A stretch of 64,000 bases of DNA. Source: Streptomonospora salina (lineage in GTDB: Bacteria > Actinomycetota > Actinomycetes > Streptosporangiales > Streptosporangiaceae). Shown in pieces: positions 15,421 to 27,091 of this stretch. The DNA lies in contig NZ_JACHLY010000001.1 of assembly GCF_014204715.1 (NCBI RefSeq), positions 1,643,001-1,707,000 of the forward strand, given 5' to 3'. The notes below the pieces were generated by a model. It searched no databases. It saw only the letters and a list, made by a program, of their open reading frames with translations, and was not told the origin of the DNA. The position numbers and the translations under genes are program-made. Positions within the stretch are counted from its first letter, which is position 1; each line of letters starts with the position of its first letter.

Positions 15421-16731
15421 TCACCAGCGGGCGGCGGCACGCTCGATCGCCCGCGCGGCGGCCTCGACCACATCGGGGTCGTACTCGCCGAATCCGTCCA
15501 TGCGCAGCCGCTCCAGCACCGCCTGGACGCGCTCGGGGTCGGCCGACTCGCCGGCGAGGTCGTCCACCGCGTTGGCGACCTTGATGACCCGGCTGCCCAG
15601 GGGCGGCGGGCCGTCGTCGCCGTCGCCCATGGAGGGCTCGCACTGGCGGCGCACCAGTTCGGCCACCGAGTCGAGGACGCCGGTCTCGCGGATCACCGCG
15701 GATCCGAGCTCGGCGATGCGCCGCTGTTCGCGCGGCAGGGCGAACACGGTGGCGCCGCCGGCGACGGGGTCGCGCAGCGACAGCTGGCCGATGTCGTGCA
15801 TCAGCGCGGCGTACTCCAGTTCCAGCAGGTCGGACTCGCGCATGCCCAGCTCGCAGCCGACGGACTTGGCCAGGCGGCTGACGCGGCGGGAGTGGCCGGG
15901 CGCGACGTAGCCGCCGACCTCGGTGACGCGCGACAGGGCCCGCACGGTCTGCAGGTAGGTGAGCCGGACTTCGGCGAACCGCCGGAAGGCCACCTGGGTG
16001 ACCAGGAGCGGCGCGGTGAACACCAGTAGTCCCGACAGCCCGGTGATGGTGCTGGCCAGGGCGATCAGGATGCCGGAGGCACCGATGGCCATGCCCAGTC
16101 CGGCGTGGGCGCGCAGCTCGTCGCGGAACGCGACGGTGATGCGGGTACGCAACCGCTCGGCGCGGACCGCAGCGGCGGTGACGGCGTCGGTCAGCCAGCC
16201 CACCAGCACCAGGGCCGCCATCAGCAGCAGGGCGGGCCACCACTGCCAGTGCGTAGAACCGGGCGAAAGCGCGTCGACGAAGGGGCGGAACGCCAGCGTG
16301 ATCGCGACGATGACCAGCATCCGCCGTGCGACGTCGCTCCACTCGGGACTGCGCCCGGCGGCGATGTGGGGCAGCTCGCCCAGCGCGAACCCGACGGTGA
16401 CCACGGCCAGGACCTGCCAGGCCGAATGGTGCACGGTGTCGCCGCCGAGGGTGAGCAGGAACGTGTAGCCGATGGCGCCGGCGGAGGCCACGGGCGCGAC
16501 CTCGCGGTTGCCCGGCAGCGTGATGCGCGCCAGCTCGCCCAGCGCGATGAGCACGCCGAAGGCCAGCGCGGTCTGCCCTTCGACGAAACCGGTGATCAGC
16601 GTCCACAGCAGGGATCCCGCCGCGAATGCCGCCGCGATCGCGACCACGAGTACGCGCACCGGCTCGTCGAGCATCCGCCAGGCACCGGCGCGGCGCGGCG
16701 CCCGCATGGTGTAGAACTCTTCGGTGATCAC
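15421..16731 (-). CDS. Membrane protein with a degenerate HD domain (HDOD/HD-GYP-like)
   Basis: A 436-residue protein. The N-terminal 225 residues contain about six to seven hydrophobic segments; the C-terminal part (about 260-430) is an HD-type helical domain with HSRRVSRLAKSVG and MHDIGQLSLRDP. The second half of a true HD-GYP domain (HHERxDGxGYP) is missing: the aligned stretch reads RRQCEPSMGDGDD. It may therefore lack cyclic-di-GMP phosphodiesterase activity. Its GTG start overlaps the stop of the upstream HD-GYP gene (GTGA), so the two proteins are made together and may form a heteromer. Confidence 0.8.
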   Translation of the reverse strand: MITEEFYTMRAPRRAGAWRMLDEPVRVLVVAIAAAFAAGSLLWTLITGFVEGQTALAFGVLIALGELARITLPGNREVAPVASAGAIGYTFLLTLGGDTVHHSAWQVLAVVTVGFALGELPHIAAGRSPEWSDVARRMLVIVAITLAFRPFVDALSPGSTHWQWWPALLLMAALVLVGWLTDAVTAAAVRAERLRTRITVAFRDELRAHAGLGMAIGASGILIALASTITGLSGLLVFTAPLLVTQVAFRRFAEVRLTYLQTVRALSRVTEVGGYVAPGHSRRVSRLAKSVGCELGMRESDLLELEYAALMHDIGQLSLRDPVAGGATVFALPREQRRIAELGSAVIRETGVLDSVAELVRRQCEPSMGDGDDGPPPLGSRVIKVANAVDDLAGESADPERVQAVLERLRMDGFGEYDPDVVEAAARAIERAAARW

Positions 16732-18080
16732 CGCTCGGCCTCCCGCACCACGCGCAACGGCACGCTGGGGTCGTCGTGGTCCTGCTGGGCCACGACGGCG
16801 GAGCCGTCGCCGGGCGGCTCGACCGCGTCGGGGAGATCCCAGCCGTCGCGGTCCACAGCGGTGATCAGCGCTGCCACCATCGTGGGGTCGAACTGGGTGC
16901 CCGCCCCGTTGCGCAGCTCGGCGAAGGCCTCTTCGATGCTGCGCGCCTTGCGGTAGGAACGGGTGGAGGTCATGCAGTCGAACGCGTCGGCGACGGAGAT
17001 GATCCTGCCGAATTCGGGGATGTCGGTACCGGCCAGGCCCATGGGGTAACCGCTCCCGTCCATGCGCTCGTGGTGGTGCATGATGCCGCCGAGGGCCTCG
17101 TCCAGAAAGCCGATCTCGCGGACGATCTCGTAGCCGCGCATGGGGTGCAGCTGGATGGCGGCGAACTCCTCTTCGGTGAGCCGGTCCGGCTTCTGCAGCA
17201 CCTTGGTCGGCACGCCCAGCTTGCCGACGTCGTGGAGCATGCCGGCGTAGCGGATGGTCTGCACCCGCTCGGCGGGCATGCCCAGCTGCTGGGCGATCAT
17301 GCTCGCGCCCTTGGACACGCGCATGCAGTGCCCGCGCGTGTAGTAGTCCTTGGTCTCCACGGCCTGGCACAGCGTGGCCAGGGTGGCCTCGTGCGCGCGC
17401 TGCTCGGCGATGCACTGGTCGAAGGCCCAGCGGGCGATGAACAGCGGCAGCAGCACGAGCAGTATCGCCGGCGCACCGATCACGCCCCACACGACGGCGA
17501 TGAACAGTCCGAGCATGCCGTAGCCCAGCGCCGCCAGCTCCAGCGTGGCCAATGTCCGCCAGCGCACGCGGCGCGGGGACTCCAGGCGGACCTCGCCCAA
17601 GCACCACATGAGTAGGCCGACCAGCAGGGCGTTGACGGTTCCGTAGACGGCCAGCGCCGCGCAGAAGGGGACGAGGACCCACGGGAAGTCGGCGCGGTCG
17701 GGCGGCCCCACCTGGCCGCCGAGGGCCAGGAAGGCGTGCCCGGCCGCGTAGCCGACGAGCGCGAGCTGGCCGCCGTTGAACATCCGCTTGACGAGGTTCT
17801 GCCGGCGCAGCACGAACGGTGCGGCGCACAGCGCTCCTGCGGCCGCACCGACCGGTCCGACGAGGACGACGGCGGCCAGCGACGCCGCTGCGCCCGGCGA
17901 GATCGCCGCCTTTCCGTTGTGCATGGCGGTGCTGATCGATTCGGTGACCACGTACAGCACCACGACCAGGGCCAGCGTGGCCGGATCGATCCCGGCGTGG
18001 GGTCCGAACGCGACAGCGGCGACGGCGCCGAGGACGACGAGTCCGACGTAGACCCGGGCCGCTCCCGGTAGGGCACGCAT
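16728..18080 (-). CDS. Membrane-anchored HD-GYP phosphodiesterase
   Basis: A 450-residue protein with about six N-terminal membrane segments (to residue 210) and a complete HD-GYP domain: GHCMRVSKGASMIAQQLGMP, LHDVGKLGVPTKVL with the HD pair, HHERMDGSGYPMGLAG with the GYP motif, and VADAFDCMTSTRSYRKA. This family cleaves cyclic di-GMP or related dinucleotides. The membrane part resembles a sensor module, so it probably responds to an envelope or small-molecule signal. It is first in a two-gene operon with the degenerate partner; the promoter must lie in the long gap beyond 18080. Confidence 0.88.
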   Translation of the reverse strand: MRALPGAARVYVGLVVLGAVAAVAFGPHAGIDPATLALVVVLYVVTESISTAMHNGKAAISPGAAASLAAVVLVGPVGAAAGALCAAPFVLRRQNLVKRMFNGGQLALVGYAAGHAFLALGGQVGPPDRADFPWVLVPFCAALAVYGTVNALLVGLLMWCLGEVRLESPRRVRWRTLATLELAALGYGMLGLFIAVVWGVIGAPAILLVLLPLFIARWAFDQCIAEQRAHEATLATLCQAVETKDYYTRGHCMRVSKGASMIAQQLGMPAERVQTIRYAGMLHDVGKLGVPTKVLQKPDRLTEEEFAAIQLHPMRGYEIVREIGFLDEALGGIMHHHERMDGSGYPMGLAGTDIPEFGRIISVADAFDCMTSTRSYRKARSIEEAFAELRNGAGTQFDPTMVAALITAVDRDGWDLPDAVEPPGDGSAVVAQQDHDDPSVPLRVVREAER

Positions 18081-18938
18081 TTACCGGCACCTCCCGACCC
18101 GAAACCGACCGAACCGCCATGGTTTCATCGATTCGGCTCTACCACCAGCACCACCCGTTCGCGCAGGCCAGCATCCCGGTCGCCACGATCGACTGGTGCA
18201 TCATTGCGGAAATGAGCCAACCCACGGCAGCCCCCCTGTTTTCCGGTCCCCGCACCCCATCCCGCCCTTGCGGACGGGAACCCCCGGGTGCGCCGTACGA
18301 ATTACCCAATCCGGTGGATATGGAGGCCAGTTTAACGGGCTTCGCGGCGGCGCGTATTTCAGCGACCGGATGCGTCGGACGCCTCCGCCTCGCCACTGGC
18401 ATCCGGTTTTCGGATCACGGAATTCTTAAGCCGATTCGTAGCCACGATGACTACTCTCCGAAACCGGGCGCAGACCGCCCCGCACGTCGGATCGGGCTGC
18501 GCGCCCGAAGGTTTCCGGCCACTACAGCACGCTCCTTACCAAGAACGATCACGCAGTGTCATCGAACGACTGCGGAGTTTCGTATATCGTCTACAACAGA
18601 ATGCGACCATTTCTTGACCTCAAGGTGCGGGGATCCGGGCGTGTCGGCGCACCCCGGGGCGCACCGCGATGCCGTCCGTCCGAAACCCGCGGGGCGCAGC
18701 GCCGTTCGCGCGCGTTCCACGGCGCCCCGCCCCGCGGGGGCTCCCGGAACGAAAGAACCGGCGACCGTTCCGGCCGCCGGTTCAAGCACGAATTCGATAT
18801 ATGTGCGGACTTTCACGGCCCCACGGCTTGTCCGCTGAATTTCGGCCGCGTTGTCGGGTTCTGCGAATGTCGGACGCCCGCCCCCGACCCGCGCTGCGCC
18901 GGGCCGCCCGGTCCGCCCGAACCGGCCGGCCCGTCCGG
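18081..18938. other. Long non-coding gap between the HD-GYP operon and rsrA
   Basis: About 860 bases, visibly richer in A and T than its surroundings, with no ORF of normal codon character on either strand. It must hold the HD-GYP promoter (minus strand, near 18081-18200) and the 3' end of the sigR-rsrA transcript. AT-rich patches occur at 18418-18434 (GGAATTCTTAAGCCG) and 18578-18600 (TTTCGTATATCGTCTACAAC). An 87-codon open frame at 18139-18402 on the minus strand is not convincing. The gap may carry regulatory RNA or the scar of a lost gene. Confidence 0.5.
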
Positions 18939-19226
18939 CTAGTCCGCCTCTACGCCTTCGCGCACCTGCAGATCGGCGCGCGCCGCCTCGATCCGATGCA
19001 GCACCTTGGAGCGCAGGTCGCCCGGCACCGCGTCGGCGCCGCAGTGCTTGGCCACCAGTTTCTTGACGACCTCCTCCAGGCCGTACTCCGCCAGGCAGGG
19101 GCCGCACTCGTCGAGGTGGTCGCGGATCTCGGCGCAGTTGCCCTCTTCGAGCTCCCCGTCGATGTAGGAGTAGACTTTCGCCAACACCTCGCTACACGGG
19201 GTAGCGTGCTCTCCTCCGCAGCTCAT
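18939..19226 (-). CDS. rsrA: Redox-sensing zinc anti-sigma factor RsrA
   Basis: A 95-residue zinc-binding anti-sigma factor of the ZAS family. The HxxxCxxC motif is present as HLDECGPC, with upstream Cys3 and Cys11 and a further cysteine (NCAEI); disulfide formation under thiol stress expels zinc and frees the sigma factor. The start [21 protein letters not shown] matches mycothiol-system anti-sigma factors. The ATG at 19226 overlaps the sigR stop (ATGA), giving balanced synthesis. Confidence 0.92.
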   Translation of the reverse strand: MSCGGEHATPCSEVLAKVYSYIDGELEEGNCAEIRDHLDECGPCLAEYGLEEVVKKLVAKHCGADAVPGDLRSKVLHRIEAARADLQVREGVEAD

Positions 19227-20005
19227 CGCTGGTCCCTCCGAGTCGACCCGCTGTTGGACGCCTTTACCGCGATGTCCTCGCCGTCCGCCGAATCCAGGAT
19301 GCCCCGGTCCTGTGCGTACTCCTCCAGCATCGACCGCAGCTGCCGCCTGCCGCGGTGCAGCCGGGACATCACCGTGCCGATCGGGGTCTCCATGATCTCG
19401 GCGACCTCCTTGTAGGCGAAGCCCTCGACATCGGCGAGGTAGACGGCGATGCGGAAGTCCTCGGGCAGATCCTGCAGGGCGCGCTTGACGTCGGTGTCGG
19501 GCAGGTGCTCAAGCGCCTCCGCCTCCGCCGACTTCAGCCCGGACGAGGAGTGCGCCGCCGCCTGCGCGAGCTGCCAGTCCTCGACGTCCTCGGTACCGGC
19601 CTGCTTGGGCTCGCGCTGCTTCTTGCGGTAGGAGTTGATGAACGTGTTGGTGAGGATCCGATACAGCCAGGCTTTGAGATTCGTCCCCTCCTTGAACTGG
19701 TGGAACGACCCGAACGCCTTCGCGAACGTCTCCTGGACGAGATCCTCGGCATCGGAGGGGTTGCGGGTCATCCGCAGCGCCGCCGAATAAAGCTGGTCCA
19801 AGTACGGGAGCACGTCCCGCTCGAACCGAGCCGACTGCTCGTCGAGTGTCTCCTGGCTCTGATTCAAGCCCGCCTGCCTCCTTGTGCTGGCCTCCCGTGG
19901 GGCAACCGTAGCCTCACGATACGACGCCGCACCATCGGAGGGCACATCGCCGGGCGGCTGGACGCCCGCGCGAGCTTCAGCGAAGTCAGCGGTAGCAGTA
20001 GGCAT
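19223..20005 (-). CDS. sigR: ECF sigma factor SigR (thiol-oxidative stress)
   Basis: Region 2 ([40 protein letters not shown]) and region 4 ([38 protein letters not shown]) are those of SigR/SigH. The start at 20005 gives 260 residues with a 50-residue extension before the conserved core; a TTG near 19872 would give the short core form. Two isoforms of this kind, a constitutive short one and an inducible unstable long one, are known for Streptomyces SigR. The next gene encodes its anti-sigma factor and a perfect SigR promoter lies upstream, so the operon is autoregulated. Confidence 0.92.
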   Translation of the reverse strand: MPTATADFAEARAGVQPPGDVPSDGAASYREATVAPREASTRRQAGLNQSQETLDEQSARFERDVLPYLDQLYSAALRMTRNPSDAEDLVQETFAKAFGSFHQFKEGTNLKAWLYRILTNTFINSYRKKQREPKQAGTEDVEDWQLAQAAAHSSSGLKSAEAEALEHLPDTDVKRALQDLPEDFRIAVYLADVEGFAYKEVAEIMETPIGTVMSRLHRGRRQLRSMLEEYAQDRGILDSADGEDIAVKASNSGSTRRDQR

Positions 20006-20110
20006 TGACCTGCCTTTACTCTCCTCGTCTGGTCCCGATGCCGGTTGCCGCCCCGGCGTTCGCCGGGGGCGTGTTCCGAACCTGACCTGCCGGGTAGTGA
20101 TGTGGGTGCC

Positions 20111-20136
20111 AACAACCGGTCCGCCCGGCTGATTCC
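20111..20136 (-). promoter_or_regulatory. SigR-type promoter of sigR-rsrA
   Basis: On the minus strand GGAAT (20136-20132) is followed by exactly 18 bases and GTT (20113-20111), the SigR/SigH consensus. Transcription would begin near 20104, about 100 bases before the ATG of the long SigR form. This is the expected positive feedback promoter. Confidence 0.8.
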
Positions 20137-20309
20137 GCCGGGGGTCGGCTACCCACCGCACGGCACCGCCGTCGCGTGCGCGCCCGCGCGGGGTGAGCCC
20201 GTGCAAGAGTGAGGGTAAAACCATCGACACAGACGTGGGAGAGGAGCATGCGTGCCACGGCCCTTTCGAATCCGCGTCCTCCCGCCCGCCGGATTCCGAC
20301 GCCGACACC

Positions 20310-21134
20310 GTGTCTGAGCCCCGCCCGGAACGAACGGCGTCCGCGCACTTCGCGACCAGCGACTCCCTGTCCGCCTACTGGCGGTTCTACTGGGCGGTCG
20401 CCGACGCTCAGCTCGCCCGTTGGCTCCCTCAGGAGCCCGGGCGCATCCTCGACCTGTCCGGACCCGACTTCCGCGGCGCGCCGCGGGCGATCGCCGACGG
20501 ACACGACGTCGTCACCCTGCTCGGATCACTCGACCTGCCCCCGCGCCGGCCGCTCACCCTGGTCAACGGCCGCGTTCCCGCTGCGCGCCGGAGATCCCCG
20601 GGGCGGCTGCACCCCGTTGTCGGCGACACCACGTTCCTGTCGGGCTTCGCCGACGGAGCCTTCGACGGCGTCGTCGCCGACAACCGCGTACTGTCGCGCC
20701 ACCTGGCGACCGAGGCCTCGCTGGGCGAGATCGCGCGCGTGCTGCGGCCGGGCGGGCGCCTGCTGCTGTGCGTGGACTCGGTCGTTCTGGGCATGGCGCT
20801 GCTGGCCGAGCAGGACCGCTGGCCGGAGCTGAGCTTCGCCCCCAGCGCCGACGTGCTGCTGGTTCCCTGGCCCGACGGCTCGATCACCCGGTGTTTCACG
20901 GCCGAACAGGTCGCCGAAGGCGTCGGCGACGTCGGGCTGGAGCTCGACTGGGTCCGGCCGCGCACCGTGCTCTCCGCCTCGACCGTGGAGATGATGCTCG
21001 CGCGCGATCCCCAGGCGCTCGGGCGGCTGGTCGAGATGGAGCTGCACGCCGGCGAATCCGACGACTACGTGGGTGTGCACCTGCTCGCCAGCGCCCGCAA
21101 GCCGGTGGCCGGATCCCTGCCGCGCCAGCGCTGA
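20310..21134 (+). CDS. SAM-dependent methyltransferase-like protein
   Basis: About 274 residues with a class I methyltransferase-like fold: [14 protein letters not shown] in the position of motif I (weaker than usual, without the GxGxG), [20 protein letters not shown] in the motif II region, and [17 protein letters not shown], the typical motif III LRPGG. Because motif I is degenerate, activity is uncertain. The start is also uncertain: the frame is open to 20193, with GTG codons at 20193, 20235 and 20310 and no clear ribosome binding site; the latest one is chosen because earlier residues are low-complexity. The gene is divergent from sigR and its 5' region overlaps that promoter area. Confidence 0.7.
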   Translation: MSEPRPERTASAHFATSDSLSAYWRFYWAVADAQLARWLPQEPGRILDLSGPDFRGAPRAIADGHDVVTLLGSLDLPPRRPLTLVNGRVPAARRRSPGRLHPVVGDTTFLSGFADGAFDGVVADNRVLSRHLATEASLGEIARVLRPGGRLLLCVDSVVLGMALLAEQDRWPELSFAPSADVLLVPWPDGSITRCFTAEQVAEGVGDVGLELDWVRPRTVLSASTVEMMLARDPQALGRLVEMELHAGESDDYVGVHLLASARKPVAGSLPRQR

Positions 21135-21192
21135 CCGCAGGGCGGACCGGCACCGGGCGGGGCCCGGCGGCCGCCGGACGGCCGCCGGGCGG

Positions 21193-21216
21193 CGGGGCCG
21201 GGCGCACCCGGCCCCG
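21193..21216. terminator. Bidirectional hairpin between convergent genes
   Basis: A perfect 10-base stem CGGGGCCGGG with CGCA loop sits six bases before the thiC stop and 58 bases after the methyltransferase stop; plus-strand readthrough meets CTTCTCT. It can end both transcripts. Confidence 0.65.
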
Positions 21217-21221
21217 CTTCT

Positions 21222-23081
<1,860 letters not shown>

Positions 23082-23225
23082 TCACGGTGCACCGCCGGCC
23101 GCGTCCGGCCGACGGCGATCGAGTGATCGTGGCCACCCTACCGGCGGGCTTCGGGCGGGTTCCAGGCAGGCGGCGGAATCGGGACGCGTGAGGCGCGGGA
23201 GCCGCGGGCGGACGCAGCGGCCGCG

Positions 23226-24113
23226 TCAGAACAGTGTGGCGCTTGCGCCGCCGGGCGGCTCCGGGGTGTCGGCGGGATGCAGCAGCTGCGGGCCGTTGTT
23301 GCGGACGCTGTTCACTGCGGTGCTCACCGGGGTGACGGAGAAGTCGCCGGCCGGCGTGGCCGACAAGGCGTCGTGCAGCTCGCCGGGGCCGGAGGCGGGG
23401 TCGAGCCAGACGTTCCACAGCTGCGGCGGGACCACCACGGGCATGCGCTCGTGGATGCCGCTCAGCTCCGGCGCCGCCCCGGTGGTGACGACGGTGCAGC
23501 TCCACAGCCACGCCGCGGGGTCGTCGCCGGGGAGATCGGGGTGGCGCCGGCGTTCGAAGAGCCCGGCGAAGGCCAGCGGCGAACCGTCGGCGTAGCCGAT
23601 GGCGTAGGGCCGCTTGCGGGACCTGGCTTTGCGCCGCTGGTGCCCGGCGTCGGTCACCGGAGACGTGCCGGCCTCGGCGTCGCCCGGCCGGCCCTCGGGC
23701 AGCAGTTGCCACTCGTAGTAGGCGTCGGCCGGAATCAGGCAGCGCCGGCGGGCGAAAGCGCTGCGGTAGGCGGGTTTCTCGGCGACGGTCTCGCTGCGCG
23801 CGTTGATCATCTTGTAGCCGACACTGGGGTCCTTGGCCCACGACGGCACGAGCCCCCAGCGCATGGTCGCCAGCGTGCGCGGCCCCCGGTGGCCGCCGCC
23901 GTCGGCGGCGGCTTCGCCCGGAGGCGTGCCCAGCACGGTGTAGACGGACGTGCCCGGTGCGACGTTGTAGTCGGGCGCCAGCTCCTCCAGCGGCGGCCGG
24001 GCACGGGGATCGGCGGCGCCGCCGGCCGGGGCCGCGCCTTCGTCCGCCCCGGGGATGTCGAATGCGAGCTGGAGCTCGTGCTGGTTGCGCGCTTGGGCGT
24101 ATCGGCCGCACAT
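23226..24113 (-). CDS. SRAP-family abasic-site DNA-protein crosslink protein (YedK/HMCES-like)
   Basis: A 295-residue protein that covalently traps abasic sites in single-stranded DNA. The catalytic Cys2 follows the initiator Met (MCGRYAQ), and the conserved MINARSETV, the GYYEW equivalent AYYEWQ and SGIHERMPVV blocks are present with their Asn, Glu and His residues. It is longer than the usual 220-240 residues because of two insertions (about residues 24-45 and 150-170), both Pro/Gly/Arg-rich. The gene stands alone, with a strong terminator closing the upstream osmC. Confidence 0.92.
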   Translation of the reverse strand: MCGRYAQARNQHELQLAFDIPGADEGAAPAGGAADPRARPPLEELAPDYNVAPGTSVYTVLGTPPGEAAADGGGHRGPRTLATMRWGLVPSWAKDPSVGYKMINARSETVAEKPAYRSAFARRRCLIPADAYYEWQLLPEGRPGDAEAGTSPVTDAGHQRRKARSRKRPYAIGYADGSPLAFAGLFERRRHPDLPGDDPAAWLWSCTVVTTGAAPELSGIHERMPVVVPPQLWNVWLDPASGPGELHDALSATPAGDFSVTPVSTAVNSVRNNGPQLLHPADTPEPPGGASATLF

Positions 24114-24182
24114 GGCGACCAGCTTAGCGGGGGCGGGCGACACGCCGCCTGCCGGTGGGGACCGGGGCCGCTCGCGGCCCGC

Positions 24183-24222
24183 GTGGGCCGGTGCGGGGCG
24201 CGCACGTCCCGCACCGGCCCAC
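24183..24222 (-). terminator. Perfect 15-bp hairpin after osmC
   Basis: The stem GTGGGCCGGTGCGGG with its exact complement encloses a ten-base loop directly after the osmC stop codon, so osmC transcription ends before the SRAP gene. Confidence 0.75.
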
Positions 24223-24223
24223 G

Positions 24224-24709
24224 TCACTGCCCGCCGGCCACCCGGATCTCGGGCTCGGCGCGCACCGGGAAGTTCACCGAGCGCGCGATGAAGCACTTCT
24301 CGTGCGCCTTCTCGTGCAGCTGCCGGGCGGTCGCGACCATGCCCTCCTCGGCGACGGTGACCACCGGGTGCAGCACGACCTCGTCGAACTCGCCGGAGCC
24401 GTCGCGGTGGGTGGTCATGGTGCCGGCGACGGTGTCGGAGTAGGCGACGACGTCGACCCCCGCCGCCGGCGCCAGCGCGAGGTAGGAGAGCATATGGCAT
24501 TCGCCGAGGCTGCTGACCAGCAGATCCTCGGGGTTCCACCGCTCGGGGTCGCCGCGGAAGGCGGCGTCGGCCGAGCCCTTGAGCACGGGCCTGCCCTCGG
24601 CTTCGACGTCGTGCGCGCGCTCGAATCCGCGGTAGCCGCCGCCGGTCCCCGAGCCGGTGTTGCCGGTCCAGCGGACGCCGACCCGGTAGTGGTGGGACTT
24701 GTCTGCCAT
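24224..24709 (-). CDS. OsmC-family peroxide reductase
   Basis: A 161-residue protein of the OsmC/Ohr family, which reduces organic hydroperoxides with a Cys pair. The first reactive Cys lies in LLVSSLGECHMLSYLAL and the second in KAHEKCFIARSVNFPV; the conserved NPEDLLVSSLGECH is typical of the YhfA-like OsmC branch. The ATG at 24709 follows GGAGGCA. It is transcribed alone. Confidence 0.9.
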   Translation of the reverse strand: MADKSHHYRVGVRWTGNTGSGTGGGYRGFERAHDVEAEGRPVLKGSADAAFRGDPERWNPEDLLVSSLGECHMLSYLALAPAAGVDVVAYSDTVAGTMTTHRDGSGEFDEVVLHPVVTVAEEGMVATARQLHEKAHEKCFIARSVNFPVRAEPEIRVAGGQ

Positions 24710-24839
24710 CAGTGCCTCCTGTGCCTAGGTGTCGCGGTGCGCGCACGTCCGTCGGGGGCGGTCCCCGCCCTGGCGGCATCCTGCCCGAAGCGCCGCCGCA
24801 GGGACACCGGGGTCGCCGCCTGCCGGTTAGCCTTGGGGC

Positions 24840-26114
24840 ATGCCCGAATCCGCCCAGCACTGGCCCGCCCCGACCGCCCGCACGCCCGTGGACGCCACGG
24901 TCGAGCTGCCGGGGTCCAAGTCGATGACCAACCGCGCGCTCGTCCTGGCGGCTTCGGCGTCGGCCCCCGCTACCGTGCGGCGCCCGCTGCGCAGCCGCGA
25001 CACCGGCCTCATGGCCGCCGGGCTGCGGTCGCTGGGGATCGGGGTGGAGGACTCCGGTGCCGACTGGCGGGTCGTGCCCGCGCGGCCGCGCGGGCCCGCC
25101 CGCGTGGACGTCGGCAACGCGGGAACGGTCATGCGCTTCCTGCCGCCGCTGGCCGCTCTCGCCGAGGGCGAGGTGGCCTTCGACGGCGACTCGCGGGCGC
25201 GCGAGCGCCCGGTCGGTCCGCTGCTGGAGGCCCTTCGGGCCCTGGGTGCCGACGTCGAGGACGCCGGCCGCGGCGCGCTTCCGCTGCGCATCCGCGGATC
25301 CGGAGGGCTGCGCGGCGGTACGGTGCGCCTGGACGCGTCGAGCTCCTCCCAGTTCGTCTCGGCGCTGCTGCTCAGCGGCGCCCGCTTCGAACGGGGGGTC
25401 GAGGTCCGCCACGAGGGTCCGCCGGTGCCGTCTCGGCCCCACCTGGACATGACGGTGGAGATGCTGCGGGCCGCGGGGGTGTCCGTCGACACGTCCGAAC
25501 CCGACGTGTGGCGGGTGGCGCCCGGGCCGATCGAGACCGGCGGGATCGCCGTCGAGCCCGACCTGTCCAACGCCGCGCCGTTCCTCGCCGCTGCGCTGGT
25601 CGCCGGCGGCCGGGTGACGGTCCCGGGCTGGCCCGAGCACACCACCCAGCCGGGCGACGCCCTGCGCGACCTGTTCTCCCGGATGGGCGGAGAGGTCTCC
25701 GCCGGATCCGCGGGCCTGACCCTGCGCGGCACCGGGGAGGTCCGCGGCATCACCGCCGACCTGCGCGAGGTCGGCGAACTCACCCCGACGATCGCCGCCG
25801 TCGCGGCGCTGGCCTCCACCCCGTCGCGGCTGACCGGCGTCGCCCACCTGCGTCGGCACGAGACCGACCGGATCGCGGCGCTGGTACGCGAGATCAACGC
25901 GCTGGGCGGCGACGCCGAAGAGCTCTCCGACGGCCTGGCGGTGCGGCCGCGGCCGCTGCACGCCGGCGTGTTCCACAGCTACGACGACCACCGCATGGCC
26001 ACCTCCGGCGCGGTGCTCGGACTCGCGGTCGAGGGAGTGGAGGTGGACGACATCGCCACGACGGCCAAGACACTGCCCGGATTCCCCGAGCTGTGGGCCG
26101 AGGTGGCGAAGTGA
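24840..26114 (+). CDS. aroA: 3-phosphoshikimate 1-carboxyvinyltransferase (EPSP synthase)
   Basis: A 424-residue enzyme of the shikimate pathway that joins shikimate-3-phosphate and phosphoenolpyruvate. Substrate motifs [29 protein letters not shown] and the late HRRHETDRI-like [13 protein letters not shown] and [14 protein letters not shown] are all intact. The variant signature [11 protein letters not shown] is usual for actinobacteria. No ribosome binding site is obvious before the ATG. Its stop overlaps the rsgA start (GTGA), so the two genes are coupled, a common actinobacterial pair. Confidence 0.96.
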   Translation: MPESAQHWPAPTARTPVDATVELPGSKSMTNRALVLAASASAPATVRRPLRSRDTGLMAAGLRSLGIGVEDSGADWRVVPARPRGPARVDVGNAGTVMRFLPPLAALAEGEVAFDGDSRARERPVGPLLEALRALGADVEDAGRGALPLRIRGSGGLRGGTVRLDASSSSQFVSALLLSGARFERGVEVRHEGPPVPSRPHLDMTVEMLRAAGVSVDTSEPDVWRVAPGPIETGGIAVEPDLSNAAPFLAAALVAGGRVTVPGWPEHTTQPGDALRDLFSRMGGEVSAGSAGLTLRGTGEVRGITADLREVGELTPTIAAVAALASTPSRLTGVAHLRRHETDRIAALVREINALGGDAEELSDGLAVRPRPLHAGVFHSYDDHRMATSGAVLGLAVEGVEVDDIATTAKTLPGFPELWAEVAK

Positions 26115-27091
26115 AGCGCGGGCCGCGCGATCTGGACGAGGACGACGTCCCCGTCCGCGCGCGCGGCGGCTCGCGCCCGCGCACCCGCAACCGCCCCAAG
26201 CACGAGAACGCCCGGCAGGGCTTCGTCACCGCCGTCGACCGCGGCCGCTACAGCTGCCTGATCGACGACCGCGCGGTCGTGGCGATGAAGGCACGTGAGC
26301 TGGGACGCGGAAGCATCGTCGTGGGCGACCGCGTCGGGCTGGTGGGCGACCTGTCCGGCGGACCCGGCACCCTGGCGCGGGTGGTGCGTGTCGAAGAGCG
26401 CTCCTCCGTGCTGCGGCGCACCGCAGACGACACCGACCCCGTCGAACGGGTCATCGTGGCCAATGCCGAGCAGTTGGCCATCGTCTGCTCCCTGGCCGAT
26501 CCCGAGCCCCGGCCGCGTTTCGTCGACCGCTGCCTGGTCGCCGCCTTCGACGCCGGGCTGGAACCGCTGCTGTGCCTGACCAAAGCCGACCTGGCCGATC
26601 CCGGCGGTCTGCTGCGCACCTACGGCGGGCTCGACGTGGCCCACGTGGTCACCAGCAGCACCGGCGATCTGAGCGCCCTGCGCGAGCGCCTGACCGGCCG
26701 GACCAGCGTCCTGGTGGGCTACTCCGGGGTGGGCAAGTCGACGCTGGTGAACCTGCTCGCACCCGAAGCCGAGCGCTCGGTCGGCCACGTCAACCCCGTC
26801 ACCCGGCGCGGCAGGCACACCTCGACCTCGGCCGTGGCGCTGCCGTTCGAGGAAGGCTGGATCATCGACACACCGGGCGTGCGCAGCTTCGGGCTCGCCC
26901 ATGTGCGTCCCGACGACGTCGTCGCCGGTTTCGCCGACCTCGCCGACGAGGTGGCCCGGTGCCCGCCCGGCTGTCCGCACACCGGCGACGCGCCCGGCTG
27001 CGCGCTGGACGCCGGCGTCGCCGCGGGGCGGCTTGCTGCCGAGCGCGTCGACTCCCTGCGCCGCCTGCTGAGCAGCCGCGACACCGAGTAG
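26111..27091 (+). CDS. rsgA: Ribosome small-subunit-dependent GTPase RsgA
   Basis: A 326-residue circularly permuted GTPase that checks late 30S subunit assembly. The order is OB-fold ([17 protein letters not shown]), G4 (LTKADL), G1 ([14 protein letters not shown]), switch (RRGRHTSTS), G3 ([10 protein letters not shown]) and a C-terminal zinc-binding region ([16 protein letters not shown]). A basic N-terminal extension ([11 protein letters not shown]... [11 protein letters not shown]) precedes the OB-fold. The GTG at 26111 overlaps the aroA stop. Confidence 0.95.
   Translation: MKRGPRDLDEDDVPVRARGGSRPRTRNRPKHENARQGFVTAVDRGRYSCLIDDRAVVAMKARELGRGSIVVGDRVGLVGDLSGGPGTLARVVRVEERSSVLRRTADDTDPVERVIVANAEQLAIVCSLADPEPRPRFVDRCLVAAFDAGLEPLLCLTKADLADPGGLLRTYGGLDVAHVVTSSTGDLSALRERLTGRTSVLVGYSGVGKSTLVNLLAPEAERSVGHVNPVTRRGRHTSTSAVALPFEEGWIIDTPGVRSFGLAHVRPDDVVAGFADLADEVARCPPGCPHTGDAPGCALDAGVAAGRLAAERVDSLRRLLSSRDTE

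Noticed and set aside
18139-18402. Minus-strand 87-codon ORF ending in a short Cys/Trp-rich peptide (SIVATGMLACANGWCWW)
   Set aside because: It looked briefly like a RiPP precursor, but there is no ribosome binding site and no modification or export gene nearby.
20111-20310. Methyltransferase starts at 20193 or 20235
   Set aside because: Not excluded, but the upstream residues are low-complexity and no ribosome binding site supports them; the GTG at 20310 was preferred.
23226-25991. A 921-codon minus-strand open frame spanning SRAP, osmC and aroA
   Set aside because: Only its last 295 codons are a real gene (SRAP); the rest runs antisense or out of frame through osmC and aroA with Arg/Gly-rich nonsense.
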